Assembly (NCBI GenBank): GCA_964030785.1 | Contig: OZ034972.1 | Location: forward strand, 19,071,683-19,135,682 | Direction: 5' to 3' | Length of the DNA stretch: 64,000 bases | Source of the DNA: Siderastrea siderea | Lineage: Eukaryota; Cnidaria; Anthozoa; Scleractinia; Rhizangiidae | Shown: positions 11,251-23,325 of the stretch, one piece after another | Layout of the letters: the number at the start of each line of letters is the position of its first letter | Position numbering within the stretch: the first letter of the stretch is position 1 | Position numbers and translations under genes: made by a program | Notes under the pieces: model-generated | The model's database searches: none | The model's input: only the letters and a program-made list of their open reading frames with translations | Told to the model about the DNA's origin: nothing

Positions 11251-12478
11251 GTCAATATTAAGTTTGTAGGCAGTGAAATAATAGACATTGTCCAAAACTA
11301 TATCTACCTAGGGACTCGCATCTCATCTTCTGGAAATTTTACGCTTTCGCTTGAACACCTTCGACAAAAAGCTCTTCATGCTTTCCTTGGTCTACGACGG
11401 CACACTGGTTTTAATAAACTGAAACCTTCTCTTGCGTGTAAAATTTTTGACTCAATGATCTCACCAATTTTAACCTACAATAGTGAAGTTTGGGGTGCCT
11501 TTGCGAAATCAGATTTTAAGTCGTGGGACAGCTCCGCAATTACAAAAACTCATTTACAATTCTGTAAACGTTATTTAGAAGTTCATAACAAGGCATCCAA
11601 TATTGCATGTAGAGCTGAACTGGGTAAATTCCCTTTGATCATTGATATAAATAAGAAGATGCTTAATTACTTAAACTACCTCCGAAAAAAGGAAGAAAGC
11701 TCTGTAGTCAAACAATCTTTAAAAATATCGATTGACCTTCATTATAACGGTCATAATAGTTTTTACTCTAGTTTCATGAAAATGACTATTTCAATTTCTG
11801 TGACTTTAATTGTAATTCATTGAATAAAGGTAAAATCAAACAATATGTAGATCTCATCAAAAAGAAATATATCTCTTACTGGAACCAAACCCTTCAACAT
11901 TCGCAAAAACTTAGTTTTTATTACACGGTCAAAAAGAATTATAGCCTCACTGCCTACCTAGATCTAACAAGAAAGAACCTATCTAGAAAATCATTAGTAA
12001 AACTGAGAATTAGCAGTCATAAACTTCGGATTGAAGCAGGTAGATACGACAAAATACCTCGTGATGAGAGGTTATGTAGTCTCTGCAATTGTAACAAAAT
12101 TGAAGATGAAACTCATTTTTTACTAGATTGCCCGAGCTATTCTTCAATAAGAGACAGGTTCTTTTCTAAAATAGAACCTAAAATCCCATTATATTTCTAC
12201 GACTATTATCACATGAGACCTTATTGTCACATCTTATGAATTGTACTGATTATTTTATAAATATTCAATTAATTTCATTCATGTCGTCATGCTTTGAACA
12301 GAGAGACAAACTAGTTACAATGGCTACCTCTCTGAATGGTTAAAAATAAGAAATGGTTGTAATCTCTTTCAGTTATTTTAATTAAGTAAGAAATTAATAA
12401 TTAAATTTTAAGTGGCTTTTGCAATACTGTAATACTTTGTTATAGTCCTGCAAACAAAGCTTGTTGTTGTTGTTGTTA
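11251..12478 (+). mobile_element. 5'-truncated LINE (L2/CR1-like) with frameshifts
   Basis: The C-terminal third of a LINE reverse transcriptase is readable in three frames. From 11251 to about 11790 it shows YIYLGTRISSSGNF, KPSLACKIFDSMISPILTYN and the SEVWG that usually follows in this family. From about 11790 to 12236 it ends in the Cys-His cluster CSLCNC...HFLLDCP. A third frame runs to a stop at 12341. At least two frameshifts break the protein. The copy ends in a (TTG)n tail at 12461-12478, as L2/CR1 elements end in short tandem repeats. The palm catalytic region and endonuclease are missing, so it is a dead insertion. Confidence 0.85.
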
Positions 12479-15400
12479 GTGTAAATCTCTATATGTTTTT
12501 TTCCAGTTGTGGAATATTTTATCTTCCTTATTTTGTTATATTCTTTAGTTTCTTCATCTGAAGAAACTCAGTGAGTGGCATGTTTTCGTGTTCGTTTTCT
12601 TTTTAACCTTGAAGCCACTTTAGCTTGTCTCTAGCTACAGATCGAAAGACTGCTGATTGGCTGAACAACGAAGGCAAAGAGCTACATCTAGTACAGGAAC
12701 CAGTAAACCTCTCTTTCCTCGGGCTTGCTGCATTGTTCGGAACAAAGCAAACTGCTCAGCAGAACAGTCAACTAATGCAGCGTCCGTAAATAAAACCGAG
12801 TTGAATTTGGCCTTCATAAGCGTGGTGCATGTACTGCGTGTAACAAGACGGGTACGTGTATCGAGTGAGTGCAACAGGCCTGGATGCCCAGCGAGTGTAA
12901 CGGGCTTGTGGGGCCTCAGGACCACGAAACCTTCTTGTCTTCCATGACACTATGTTACAGCCTTGAAACACGACCGTTTTTACCGAGGCACAACGGAAAC
13001 ACTTTCTGACCGTTAAATTTAAACATGTCGACCGGGAAAAAATCAGATGGATTTTGCTCACTAAAGCTAGCTCGCATATTCGAATCAAGGGAGTTACAAA
13101 ATATTTTAAGGGGTCTTAATTTTATGAGACCAAGTTATGACAAAGAATCCAATTTAAAAAATCCGCCTGAAACGGTAGAGAAAATTTTTTTGGTTGTAAG
13201 AAGTGTCCCTATTAAACCCGATATCCTAATGTTAAATAATTGCACTACCCGAAAGGCTATGATTAAGTGCTTAGCCAGTTAAACATTAACACTATCACAA
13301 CTTTTTTCACTCGAATTTAAAAAAACTTACCTCGAACAGATACAATAACGATCTTTCATACTCTTTACTTCGCGTCCCGAACATTTGTGAAGGCAAACAG
13401 GAAATCTAATGTTGGCTTTATGGCTTGGCAACAGAATAATATAGAACTTCCTCTTGTCAACTGTGACGTCCGGGACGTCAAAGGTCATCTATTTTTGAGA
13501 TCATTATTTTTGAAAAGTCAAAAGACATTTGCATCAACAGAGTCTTGAAGGGAATGGTCCAGTTTTGATTAAAATTACAATTCTAGTGCATGGAAACTAT
13601 TACGTGCGTAATTTGTGCATTTAGGTCTAATTAAAAAATACAGGAAAAATTTTCGTGACATCGCTCCTTTAACAGAATAAAGGTCCCTTTTGTTGCGCTC
13701 TGAGAATTCCGATTTATTTTGGAACTGACGCATAACTGAAGTACATTCAAAAAGCTACAACGAAGGATTACTACGGCGAGGTTGCAATTCAAGGGAATTG
13801 CATTCAAGGGCACAGCAAATCATAAATATACCTAACAGTATAAACACTTTGGGCTAGGCAAGAGTTGAGAAAGTGTTAAATGAAAATCGATAAAGATTTG
13901 GGAAATAAGTGTAAATTAAGATTTCAAAATGATTTAAAATTTTAATTTGAAGTTAATAAGGGTAAAACGGACTACTATCCACTCGAAATACTCTCACGTG
14001 TGTATGAGTCATTTTCCTCTTTGATTTCTTTCTAAAATTACCTCTTCTGCATAACAATTCACCTAAAACTTCCCCTCGGCCCCCACGTTCGAGTTCAATC
14101 GACTTGGAAATCGGGTCAATTAGTGGCATATGCAGGACATTTAGTTTGGGTTCTGTTCTTATAGATTTTGGTACACGAGTCTATGACAAAACAACAACTC
14201 TCGTGACTTTTGCATTCATTGCACCTTTACGTTAAAATTGAGGCGGGCTCGTTCGCAGGCTGACTTATAAATTGGTGTTTGCACGACAAAACGCAGGAGT
14301 GTCGTGGCTTTATTATTCTGGGTCTGTTATCAAAAATTCACAAGTCAGTATCTATGTGATTTTTGTTTGGAATTGAAAAGCCTTTGTACGGGTTTTAGTA
14401 TTTAAGTTAAGGCAGGATTTGAAGCTGTGTAATAAAAGATCATGGGAAAACGTTGTCAGTAATGTTTCCCAAAAGGTATAAAGCCGAAATTCGACTTCAC
14501 CAAAATAGGAAGAAAAGTGACCGTATGGTTTCTGTTCGTTGCACAAAATGTACGGTTGTTTGCTGTTTACCTGATGTTAAGGTCTGCCTGGCTGACTCAA
14601 TGATCAGTGGACTTTTCGTCAGGACACAAATGCCCATACACAGCAACGAAGCCAAAGCTATTGCTCTAAACTGATTTAAGATATTGCTGGAGCAGGGAAA
14701 CACTTTTATGTCAGCTTATCTAGATAAATTACTGAAACCATTTCCGTCGAAGTGAAGGAAATATCCGTTTGTTATACATTTCGTAATCATAAAAATTTGC
14801 TTTTTGCATTAATAAGTAAGGAAGTAGATTTGCTTCTCAAGGTATAAAATCATTTGGTTATTTACCTGCTGTCGAGAATAGGTGATAAAAACTTGCCACA
14901 ACCACTGAGAAGATCCGAAAATAGTCTTAGGATAAGAAATATGGGGACTGTTATCAGTCTGCAGAATCAAAAACTATTGACTCCTCCAGAGCTTTGAATA
15001 TAATTGTTATTAATTTTGTCTACGTGACGCTTTATGAATAAAAAATTGACAAATTTTGTCGAAGATTAAAGTGGAAGGAAGTTACATTTGCCTACTTTTT
15101 TGCGTCACAAAAAAAATTTAAGTATAAAAAAAAAACAACATTAAATTGTGGTTGTCTTCGTGGTGCAGAATGTTTTTAGTAAAATATGCCCTCTTATACA
15201 CATATACTGTTATCTGAAAAACACAAGCAACCAAACTAAACAAAATGGTGAAATTATTTATCAGTTGCAATTGCCAGTTGTTTTCCATTTGAAAACGGGC
15301 ATACTACTTAGCAGTAAATGTCAGTTAGTGTCTTATTTTAATTTACCACAGAGTTTGCGAAAATTAGAATATTCAGCAGATGTTATGAACGAGTGGCACT

Positions 15401-16899
15401 CTACGTGGGTTGGAAGAGCGGTTTACAACATATTCTTCACGATGCAAGAAAAGAATTAATTTTTGCAATTGCTTTAATAAGAAGGAAGAAGGACAAAGAG
15501 AAAGACAAGGGGAAATAACTGATAAAGTCATATTTATCCTTGGAACCAGCTGGGGGCGATGATAGTTTGTATATCAATGAGCCCTTAATTTGACATCTGA
15601 ATGCAGCCAATCCGACCCTCGATAATTGCCCCCTAAAGAATGCAACGTATGTAAAAATTATTTGTTGGGTTTTTGTTTAATTTTCTGGTGGTAAAATTTC
15701 TCATCTGAGAGAGAGATGGCTGCTGAGTCTAGCAAGCCACAAACCAGCAGTCGTTTGGAGAATGCGATAAGACTTAATTGCACAATTAGACTGCAAGCCG
15801 GGAGCTATCTAGGACTCATCTAGCAGGTGATAGTTCACGTTTCACCATAGTTGGCGAGAGGCGAAGTTATGAGTCAATTATCAACCGATAGAAACCTAGA
15901 GAGAGGGAGAGAGCTGTCTCGTGTTTTTTGGCAGTGACCGATCTGTTCCAAAACGTATTGTTTATTTCTTATTTTGATTTCTTTTTCGGGCAATCTATCG
16001 AAAAATTAGAACACTCTTGCGAAACCAGTCAGGTTGCGAGTTTGCCCAGCCTGAAATATTCGATCGATCAATGGGTTATAAGCTGACAAGAGCGAACTGT
16101 CAACGAGGCAAAAGCGAGTTGACATGATCGCTCATGAATGAAGTCGAGTACTCTGATTGTTTCAGTTAAAAACTTTGAGATTGTTATCGAAAAAAAGAAA
16201 TTTAGAACGTATTTACAAAAAAAATCAAACGGAAATTCTATTTTCCAAGCAGATAGTGAAAGCGCGGGCGCTATCTTTGTCCACTGCCGGTGAATAGCAA
16301 TGACGAATACGGAGCCAATCAGATTCGCTTACTTCTAATAGATCGTGATGTTTGCCTACCAAATATGCTTAGATGCTTGTGTGCGTTTCGTTTATCTCAG
16401 GCAAACGTTGTATATTTAAGGAGTTTTGTGAAAAACACACACACAAAAAAAAAACAAAACAAAACAAAACAAACAACAAAGAAAAACAACAGAACTTTCA
16501 AATTGCACTGAGTAAATAACCGGAAAACTAAATCATGGAAGCATATTCGCCATTGAACGCCACTGGAAAAAAATGCAAACAACGTGTTCTTAGATGTGTA
16601 ATAGTTACAAAGATAATTATTCATTTCACAGCATAAAATATTCCTACTTCACGTTTTGTACAAGGTTCAAATTAAAACAACCTCTTTTGTAGCTCAAATT
16701 GTTGCAGTTCTGAGAAATGGCTGACAAGAAGTCAACGAATGGTGATTTGCATATTAATTACTACTCCTCGTAAAAGGTTGATATTGTTTGACTAAACAAC
16801 TAAGAGTTCCGTGAGAAGTAGCCATGCATCCCCAGTTCTTATTAAACAAAGTAACAGAAAAGCTTTTAAATTGAATTTGCGCTTTCCGTAGGCATGATT
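12479..16899. other. Intergenic sequence, low-complexity patches only
   Basis: No recognisable gene or element. A CA/A-rich low-complexity stretch lies at 16436-16490. Open frames near 12635-13088, 13025-13282 and 15148-15459 lack known motifs. Confidence 0.35.
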
Positions 16900-16935
16900 C
16901 TCCTCCTCCTCCTCCTCCTCCTCCTCCTCCTCCTC
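16900..16935. repeat. (TCC)n microsatellite
   Basis: A run of about 12 TCC units; on the minus strand it creates a spurious poly-Gly frame. Confidence 0.9.
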
Positions 16936-17835
16936 TTCCTTTAGTTGTTTTCACTTTGTTGGGCAATACTACCTACACGGGTAATACAACAGGTCAGACG
17001 TTCCAAATGTTAACAAGCCTTTGGAATGCTGGTATAATAGACGACCGGCTGGAACAAACGAATGACGAGTGGCTAATAGATCCGTTAAATTTGTTTTAGC
17101 GCGAATTGAAAGGTAAAATTGTTTAGACTAAAGGAAATTAACGCCTAAGAGAAAGTAAAATTTCGAATGAAATTAACGCGAGTGTGGAGGAAGAGTATGT
17201 TGGTCATTCCAAGAAATTTTGTTTGAAATTCCCTGAGCTGTGCGTTAAGAGGCAATTGTGAGTACAAGAATGAATTAGAATTATGGTACACTGATGTTTT
17301 AAAAGACCGGAACATGCCAAACAAAGAATTCAAAGCTCTTGTTTATCAAATTGGTTTTTCTAGCTAAGGATATAGGAGTAAGAATTTGTGGCCAAAATTA
17401 ATGATAGAAATCAATTCGCGTTTATTTCATGGCGCTTTATTGCTATGATGGCGTAGTCGTCAATAGTCAGCGAATAGTGGCGAAAAATTCCGAGAGCGAA
17501 AAAAGATTATGAATGATACCTCGCACTCAAACATGCTGTATTCCCGCGAAAACGTGTTGATAATAGCAATATCAGCGATTATAGTTCACCACTAGATTTT
17601 TAAGAAAATGGATAGAAAGCTTATCTCATCGTTCTGTTTTTGTTTTCTTTCAACGCTTGCGCTTATAACTCAGTTTCTTCAGTTTAGCTCCTTTTTTCGA
17701 CAGAATAAGACTTGAGGATTCTTGAATTTGTTTGGAAATGATTCAGTACTGTTATATGCATACATATCTGGCAGATGTTGCTGTGTCCTAAGTTTAGTAC
17801 AATATAAAATGGAATGCCGTATCTTTACAATAATA

Positions 17836-18260
17836 ATTCATGTTTTTCAGATACTATATCTATATCTTGCTACCACTTTAAAACCTGATCACTTAAAAGA
17901 TAAAGAATTAAGTTTTATCACTGTTTTCTCCCTTTACATCGTAAGTTTTTTCACGGAATTTTGAACGTTTGCAGTATGTTTTTCTTAACGGCATTTTGAA
18001 CGTTTGCACTTCACACGTTCTATCAGTTGCTATTAGAGAGCTTCCCTCATAAACCTGATAAAGGTGATACAAGCCTTCATCAGGTTTATTAGGGACTACT
18101 CCCCATCTGATACATGGGAAGGTGGAAAAGTTCAAAATTCCGTAAAAAAGACATGATGTGAAGGGAGAAAAGAATGAGAAAACTAAATTCTTTATCTTTT
18201 AAGTGATTATGTTTTAAAGTGGTAGCAAGATATAGATATAGTATCTAAAAACATGAATTG
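17836..18260. repeat. Long imperfect inverted repeat (arms ~130 bp, spacer ~160 bp)
   Basis: The left arm (17836-17969) and right arm (18130-18260) are reverse complements with scattered mismatches. Both contain GATACTATATCTATATCTTG or its complement. The spacer has its own 14-bp hairpin (AAACCTGATAAAGG with CCTTCATCAGGTTT, about 18050-18090). A transcript would form a long duplex. It is probably a foldback element. I could not find a clear target duplication. Confidence 0.65.
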
Positions 18261-18265
18261 TAATA

Positions 18266-18790
18266 CACTCTTTTTTTTATATAACAACCTTTTTTATAAG
18301 AACGTTGAGGCTGAAATTGATCCAGATTTTAAGAACATACTAAGAACGTACCCAAGCTTAGACTAAGAGACAAAGCAGTAAATTTTTATTCAGTTCTGCA
18401 TCCGTTTTTGCATCGAGCTAAAAATAGTAACAGCATGAATTTCTGTCGAATCACATTTTCTTTGTTTTGTTTTGTTTTGTTTTTTTTAATGTAGAGCTCA
18501 GGCTATATTTTCTTTCTTTCTCAACTGTGGAAGAGTAATAAAGTGAATTTTGCTAAGAAGAAAAAACAACAACAGCATGAATGTCAAAGAAATTTGACAT
18601 GATACAGCGGACAATGGACGTTTTAAGGTTTCCTGGTCACGTTTATATCAGTTTTCTGAACTTCTATACCACGTATTAAACTTAAAAACATGCTAAGAAC
18701 ATTTTAGGCTCAAAACGTGAAAAAAATAAGAACATTCAGTTTCTGTTCAGCCTCAGCCGCAAAATTAGAAGTTCTTATAAAAAAAGAGTG
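18266..18790. mobile_element. TA-flanked MITE with CACTC ends
   Basis: The ends CACTCTTTTTTTTATA and TATAAAAAAAGAGTG are inverted and flanked by TA on each side (18264-18265, 18791-18792). GAGGCTGAA and its complement, and AAGAAC motifs, recur inside both halves. No coding capacity; transposed by a source elsewhere, if at all. Confidence 0.65.
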
Positions 18791-18955
18791 TAGTGAAGAT
18801 AACTGAGCACAACGGAAAATAGAAGTACTGAAGATGTGTTTGAAAATACGTACGTGACGTACAGTAAATAATGAATTAGATCTCGTCAGGTCTATAATTC
18901 CAAATGACTCAAGAGTTTCTTTGTAGATAAACGTAACTCGTTCTTTTCTCACGAG

Positions 18956-19521
18956 GAGTGGTGGAAACGGTCGCCCAGTCTCCTCCCTGTTTCGCCAATG
19001 TATATCTTTTTGCATAAAGTGCATGTTATGCAATAGATAACATTTGCGGAGGTGCAATGTAAAGCGATCGGTGATTTTAATCGATCGCTTGGGTCCTGTT
19101 ATTGCGAACACTTACGAGACGTTGAAAGAAATGACAAGGACGCATCCAAACCAGTCGCTCAACATTTCAATCTCCCTAATCATTCTAGCCAACACATGAC
19201 GATCTGCGGCCTTTCCCTACACCAGGGTAACACGAAAAGCCGTAAAAATCTATAACAAAAATTCATTTTTCAAATCGGCACACTTAATCCCCACGGTATC
19301 AACGAACGCTTTTCATTCAACTAATTTATTCTTGCTTTTCACGTTGCCATGTTCCCACCAATAGCGTAGCTCCACGACTCCTCATATAAACGAAGTGCAA
19401 CCCACAATTCCTTGATTCGCTCTGACGAAGGGCTAACGCTCGAAACGTCAGCTTTCAATCTCTTTACGGTGGCCAATCTACCTTATCAACTCAGTAAATC
19501 CAAATTTTTGTGTTTCACGTC

Positions 19522-19557
<36 letters not shown>

Positions 19558-19562
19558 ACCCC
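18956..19562 (+). mobile_element. Penelope-like element, 5'-truncated and 5'-inverted, with 13-bp TSD
   Basis: The 3' part, in plus orientation (about 19109 on), encodes the GIY-YIG C-terminal tail: EHLRDVERNDKDASKPVAQH, FNLPNHSSQHMTICGLSLHQ. The part just upstream in the protein is inverted and lies on the left (about 19111 to 18964, minus): GPKRSIKITDRF, VIYCITCTLCKKIYIGETGR, RLGDRF, with one frameshift. The inverted piece ends at GDRF and the plus piece resumes at EHL, so the two are contiguous in the ancestral protein. CTTTTCTCACGAG flanks the whole insertion (18943-18955, 19563-19575). Stops follow RKNL and NERFSFN. The copy is non-functional. Confidence 0.9.
19417..19454 (+). ncRNA. Hammerhead ribozyme motif of the Penelope-like element
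   Basis: The core is CTGACGA, a GGGC-TAAC-GCTC hairpin (stem II), GAAA, then AC-GTC. GCT before the core can pair with AGC after GTC as stem I. Hammerhead motifs with a minimal stem III are a known feature of Penelope-like retroelements. The very short stem III suggests weak monomer activity. Confidence 0.8.
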
Positions 19563-20189
19563 CTTTTCTCACGAGTCACGCTTAGACAGTAAGGGAGTCA
19601 GCGAAACGACAGATAGTTTAAAGTCAGAATGAGAATTAGTTTTTTTCTTGTTTAGCAGTCGTCCGAGTTCGCTGAAATGACATTTTTTTCAATTTTTTAT
19701 TTAGGAGGCGATATGTGAACGGCTTACCTAAGCCAAAAAAGTTGAGACTTCTTCAACTTTTTACGTTTACGTAAGCGGTTCGTACATTTATGCACGTAAA
19801 GCCAGCTAAATCCACGCCCATGCCTACGCGACAGTGGAAATCCACCCGTTTCCGCGTCTCTTCAATCTCCACTCATGATTTTCACGCTTGCTCCGTTCCT
19901 TTTCGCGCAGCCGCGTTTCGTCCATTGAAATCCCGGTAAAATACGGACTGTTTTGCAGTATCTTCGATATAGACATAATGTTGCATAAAAGTGCCGTAAG
20001 ATTTAATTTCACTGGAAGAAGCTTAAATGTATCTAGTAAGGGCATGTGATGGAGTTTTCACCGTAGCGCAAAGAGGCAGGAAGAAAGACCCGAAAGAAGG
20101 ATTTACCGCCTTTTATATACGTTTTATACCCGTTGTATTCCCTTGATTTCTACTTGATAGACGGTTAAAGAGGGCAAGTATTTGGACAA

Positions 20190-20438
20190 CTGAATTACTG
20201 TGTCAAAAAGAAGACGTTGAACTGGTCAGGTTTTGTTTGGTAAAGATCTTTACCGTTTAGATCCAAGGGCGGTTCTCGCTGTGTTTTTTGTAGACCCTGG
20301 GTGCATTTTTTGGAATAAGTTTGGTTTGTACGCATGCAGAAGAATGGTGTCTGAAATATTGTGTCAAAAAGGGGGCGTTGTACTGGTCAGGTTTTGTTCG
20401 GTCAAGATCTTTACTGTTTAGATCCAAGGACGGTTCTT

Positions 20439-20506
<68 letters not shown>

Positions 20507-20571
20507 TGTGTGTGTGTGTGTGTTTTAAGACCCTGGATACATTTTTGTCTGCATGCGTGCAGAAGAATGAA
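20190..20571. repeat. Tandem duplication (~160-bp unit)
   Basis: Copy 1 (20190-20350) and copy 2 (20351-20571) share GTGTCAAAAAG, CTGGTCAGGTTTTGTT, TTTAGATCCAAGG, AGACCCTGG and GCAGAAGAATG in the same order. Copy 2 is longer because a (GT)n run has expanded inside it. The end of the unit recurs in inverted orientation up to 20631, making a palindrome at 20548-20631. Confidence 0.8.
20440..20522. repeat. (GT)n microsatellite
   Basis: About 40 GT units with one GAGT interruption near 20505. It sits where copy 1 of the surrounding duplication has only GCTGTGTTTTTTG. Confidence 0.95.
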
Positions 20572-22094
20572 GTCGAGGAGTACTTCATTCTCCTACTTCA
20601 TTCTTCTCCATTCTTCTGCACGCATACAGACGAAAAATTAGGCCAAACATGCGGAGTTGTCTGCGCACTGAATATTCAAATTCTTTTGGTACTAAAAAAA
20701 AAAACCAAAATCAGTTGTCTCAGACAGCCTAATATTTACCAAGAGCTCCTGGATGGTTGTGGGAATTAGTCCCTCAAAGGGTCCGATGCACAAAAAAGCT
20801 GTGTAGGTGAACTCTCATGTCAGAGATCAAAAGAAGACAAAGGAAGAATCCTTCCTCCACATCAGTGTTCCTTATGTCTATTTTGGTTGGATTGGATTGA
20901 ACGGCGGGCGGCAAAAACTTTGACATCAGAGGGTAACTGGACACTGTTGCCCTACTAATATTTCCCACTACGTACGTGAGAAGACAGTTTTTGAAGGTGG
21001 TCCGTTGTTGTTTATATGTTTTACATCTGCTTCCTGAGGAAATTTAAGAGGATTTTGTAGTCTGTCTAGGGGATTCGTTTTGTTTATGCGTATCCAAAAG
21101 AAAACGGTTTTAAAAAACGCGAGATTGTCAGAAATAAACAGAGCGAACACCTAGTATGTGTTTTTTTCCGATGCAAGAAAGAAGTGAATTATTAGTAAGT
21201 TTGTTTGGAAAATTCCTTTCAACTTTGGCAAGTAATTTATCCATTCAACGTCCGGTCCACTTCAACTTTTTCTGTAGCGATTTGGCAACTGGCACTGTTT
21301 TCCGACCTGGCGAACTGGCAAAGTGAAAACTGCTTGACAATTTTTTCGGGTAGATTTTTTTTCCATTGAGTTTCATTCATGCTTAAGAAAAGAGTTATTC
21401 ACTTATTTTGTGTAAGAGATCCGTTACTGTGTATTTTAGAGCAGCCATGACTTCTTCAGTAAAATAAACATTTACTGCTTCCCCTGTGACTAGGCAATTT
21501 TGAAGATACCTGTCTTCTCTTCTGCAAACACCGGTTTCTTGTACATACACCTGGGTAGTGCAGTAGAACTTTTTTTTTCAGTTCAAAGACATCTCAGCTT
21601 GTCTGATCATGATGTAACCTCAGCTTACCTTTTAAACTGGATCGTGTTTTTCTGCTGAAATTAAGATAGAAAAAATGGATAATGCGACAACGTTTAAGGT
21701 TATTACGACTTGATGTAAAATGAAATCAGTTTTTCAAACTGTGGTACTCACTACAACGCTTCTTTCCTTTGACAACGCAATCATTACAGACAGACAGTTA
21801 TGGTTACTGATCAACGTTATAAAGTAAGTAAGCATTTGAACATTTCTACTTTGATGATGCCAACATTGTGTCAAAATCCTCTCATCATTTGACCGGCTAG
21901 GTCACCTAAGTGCCTGCACGCAGATATAGCTAACGACAGATGCGGATTTAACCATATTTAATCTACTTTTGTTTGTTCCGATTTCCGTAGGATGTGCCGT
22001 GCCGATCTTTTCAAGAGACCTCCTGAATGACATATGATAGTTTCTTTAAGTTACGGTTGCTTTACACTGAAGATTCTTGTATCTTCACTCGAGT

Positions 22095-22531
22095 AGGTTT
22101 AGGGTGGGTGCGTGCCACCCTGGACTCCAAAATTAGACCCCGTTTTAGATGGGTTTTGCACTCAAAGTGTACCCCTTTCTAAAAATATAGGCAATTTTCT
22201 TATACCCCGTTCCGTTTACTAAACTTCAAAACCCCGTTTTAGAAGTTATTTCTTTGTTTGTTCGATATCTCCGAAATACATCTGTCTCTACGCAAACCAG
22301 GTTTTGTTATTTTCCCTAATAGTTAATTAGCCATTCATTTATTTCCCAATAAATAATTTCAAGTCGCTGCTGATATCTTGACGCTTTCGTGTGTTTTTAA
22401 TATTACACCTCTTTCTAGAAAACGTCTCAAATATGGATACCCCATTTTAGATCAGGAGTCCCAAAATGACGACCCTGTTGGGCGGCACATACCCCTATAG
22501 GTATTATGAGGGAGTATCTCCCCCCCCCCCC
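22095..22531. repeat. Probable MITE fragment with repeated ACCCCGTTTTAGA motif
   Basis: GGTGCGTGCCACCC near 22107 is roughly the inverse of GGGCGGCACATACCCC near 22481. Between them ACCCCGTTTTAGA and variants occur four times (about 22136, 22203, 22231, 22439). A poly-C run closes the right side (about 22520-22531). The exact ends are unclear. Confidence 0.45.
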
Positions 22532-23082
22532 ACCCTCCTAGGCTTCACGCACTATTCACATTTCTAGCGGGCTCTTTTGATCAAGAGCTCCAAAAATAAT
22601 ATATGTCTAACAGCCACTGCGTACCGGCTTTTAGCTTAATGAGAACGGATTTAAGAACGGATTAACATTTTTCTGTTTTCGAAATTGCAAAAAATACATA
22701 TGGCAAAAATGAAACCCGGAAAAACTTCAAAACAAACCGTAGTTGCTAGAATTAAACATCTGAATTCTCCTACAGCCCTCACATTTTCAGTATTTTACAA
22801 TACAGTCAGAAATGCAATGCGTTTTTTAAAATTGCGTTACCTCTACGTACGCGTCACTACTTGTCGGCGAAAGGTGATCGGCAATTAAACTCCCGGGGTT
22901 TAAGATTGAACTAACCTTTCATATTATTGCATTTGGTTGAAGTCTTAGCCTGTTTTCACCGCTAAATGTTTGGATTCGACGAAATTAACCCAGTGTAGAT
23001 TCTAGCGTTTTTATTCCCTCTTTACATGAGCTAGATCTCAAATGCGTGAATTGAAATAATTTGTCTGAGTTAAGACAAACTT

Positions 23083-23325
23083 AAGAAGAAAACATGGAAG
23101 TGGATAGGGCATGTTTTAAGGATGAAACTGAGCGAGGACCCTAGAAAGGCATTGAAATGGCTTCCAGTTGGTAGGAGAAAAATGGGAAGGCCTAGAACAA
23201 CATGGCGCAGAATGGCTGAGAAGGAAAACGATGAAGAATTGGGATGAAGTTGCGGCTACCCGGACTGAGTGGAGAAGACTCGTTGAAGCCCTGTGTGCCA
23301 CTTAAGCCCAGATGGGATGATGATG
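23083..23325 (+). mobile_element. LINE 3' fragment (RTE-like C-terminal tail)
   Basis: The plus frame reads KKTWKWIGHVLRM, then KALKWLPVGRRKMGRPRTTW and RRMAEKEN. After a one-base frameshift it continues WDEVAATRTEWRRLVEALCAT and a stop. WxWIGHVLR...GRPRTTWRR...W is the typical C-terminus of several LINE ORF2 proteins. The copy ends in a short GATGATGATG tail, like RTE-type elements. It is truncated at its 5' side and dead. Confidence 0.75.

Noticed and set aside
12635..13088. Overlapping frames on both strands with Cys and Arg
   Set aside because: No frame has consistent protein-like composition, and splice or domain evidence is absent.
16754..16966. Poly-Gly protein frame on the minus strand
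   Set aside because: Produced by the (TCC)n microsatellite; no other protein-like sequence around it.
18710..19111. 133-codon minus-strand frame as an independent gene
   Set aside because: Its first part is the inverted Penelope piece in a shifted frame (GPKRSIKITDRF) and the rest is flanking DNA; it starts with GTG.
20321..20641. Cys/Val repeat protein frame
   Set aside because: It is the (GT)n microsatellite read as codons.
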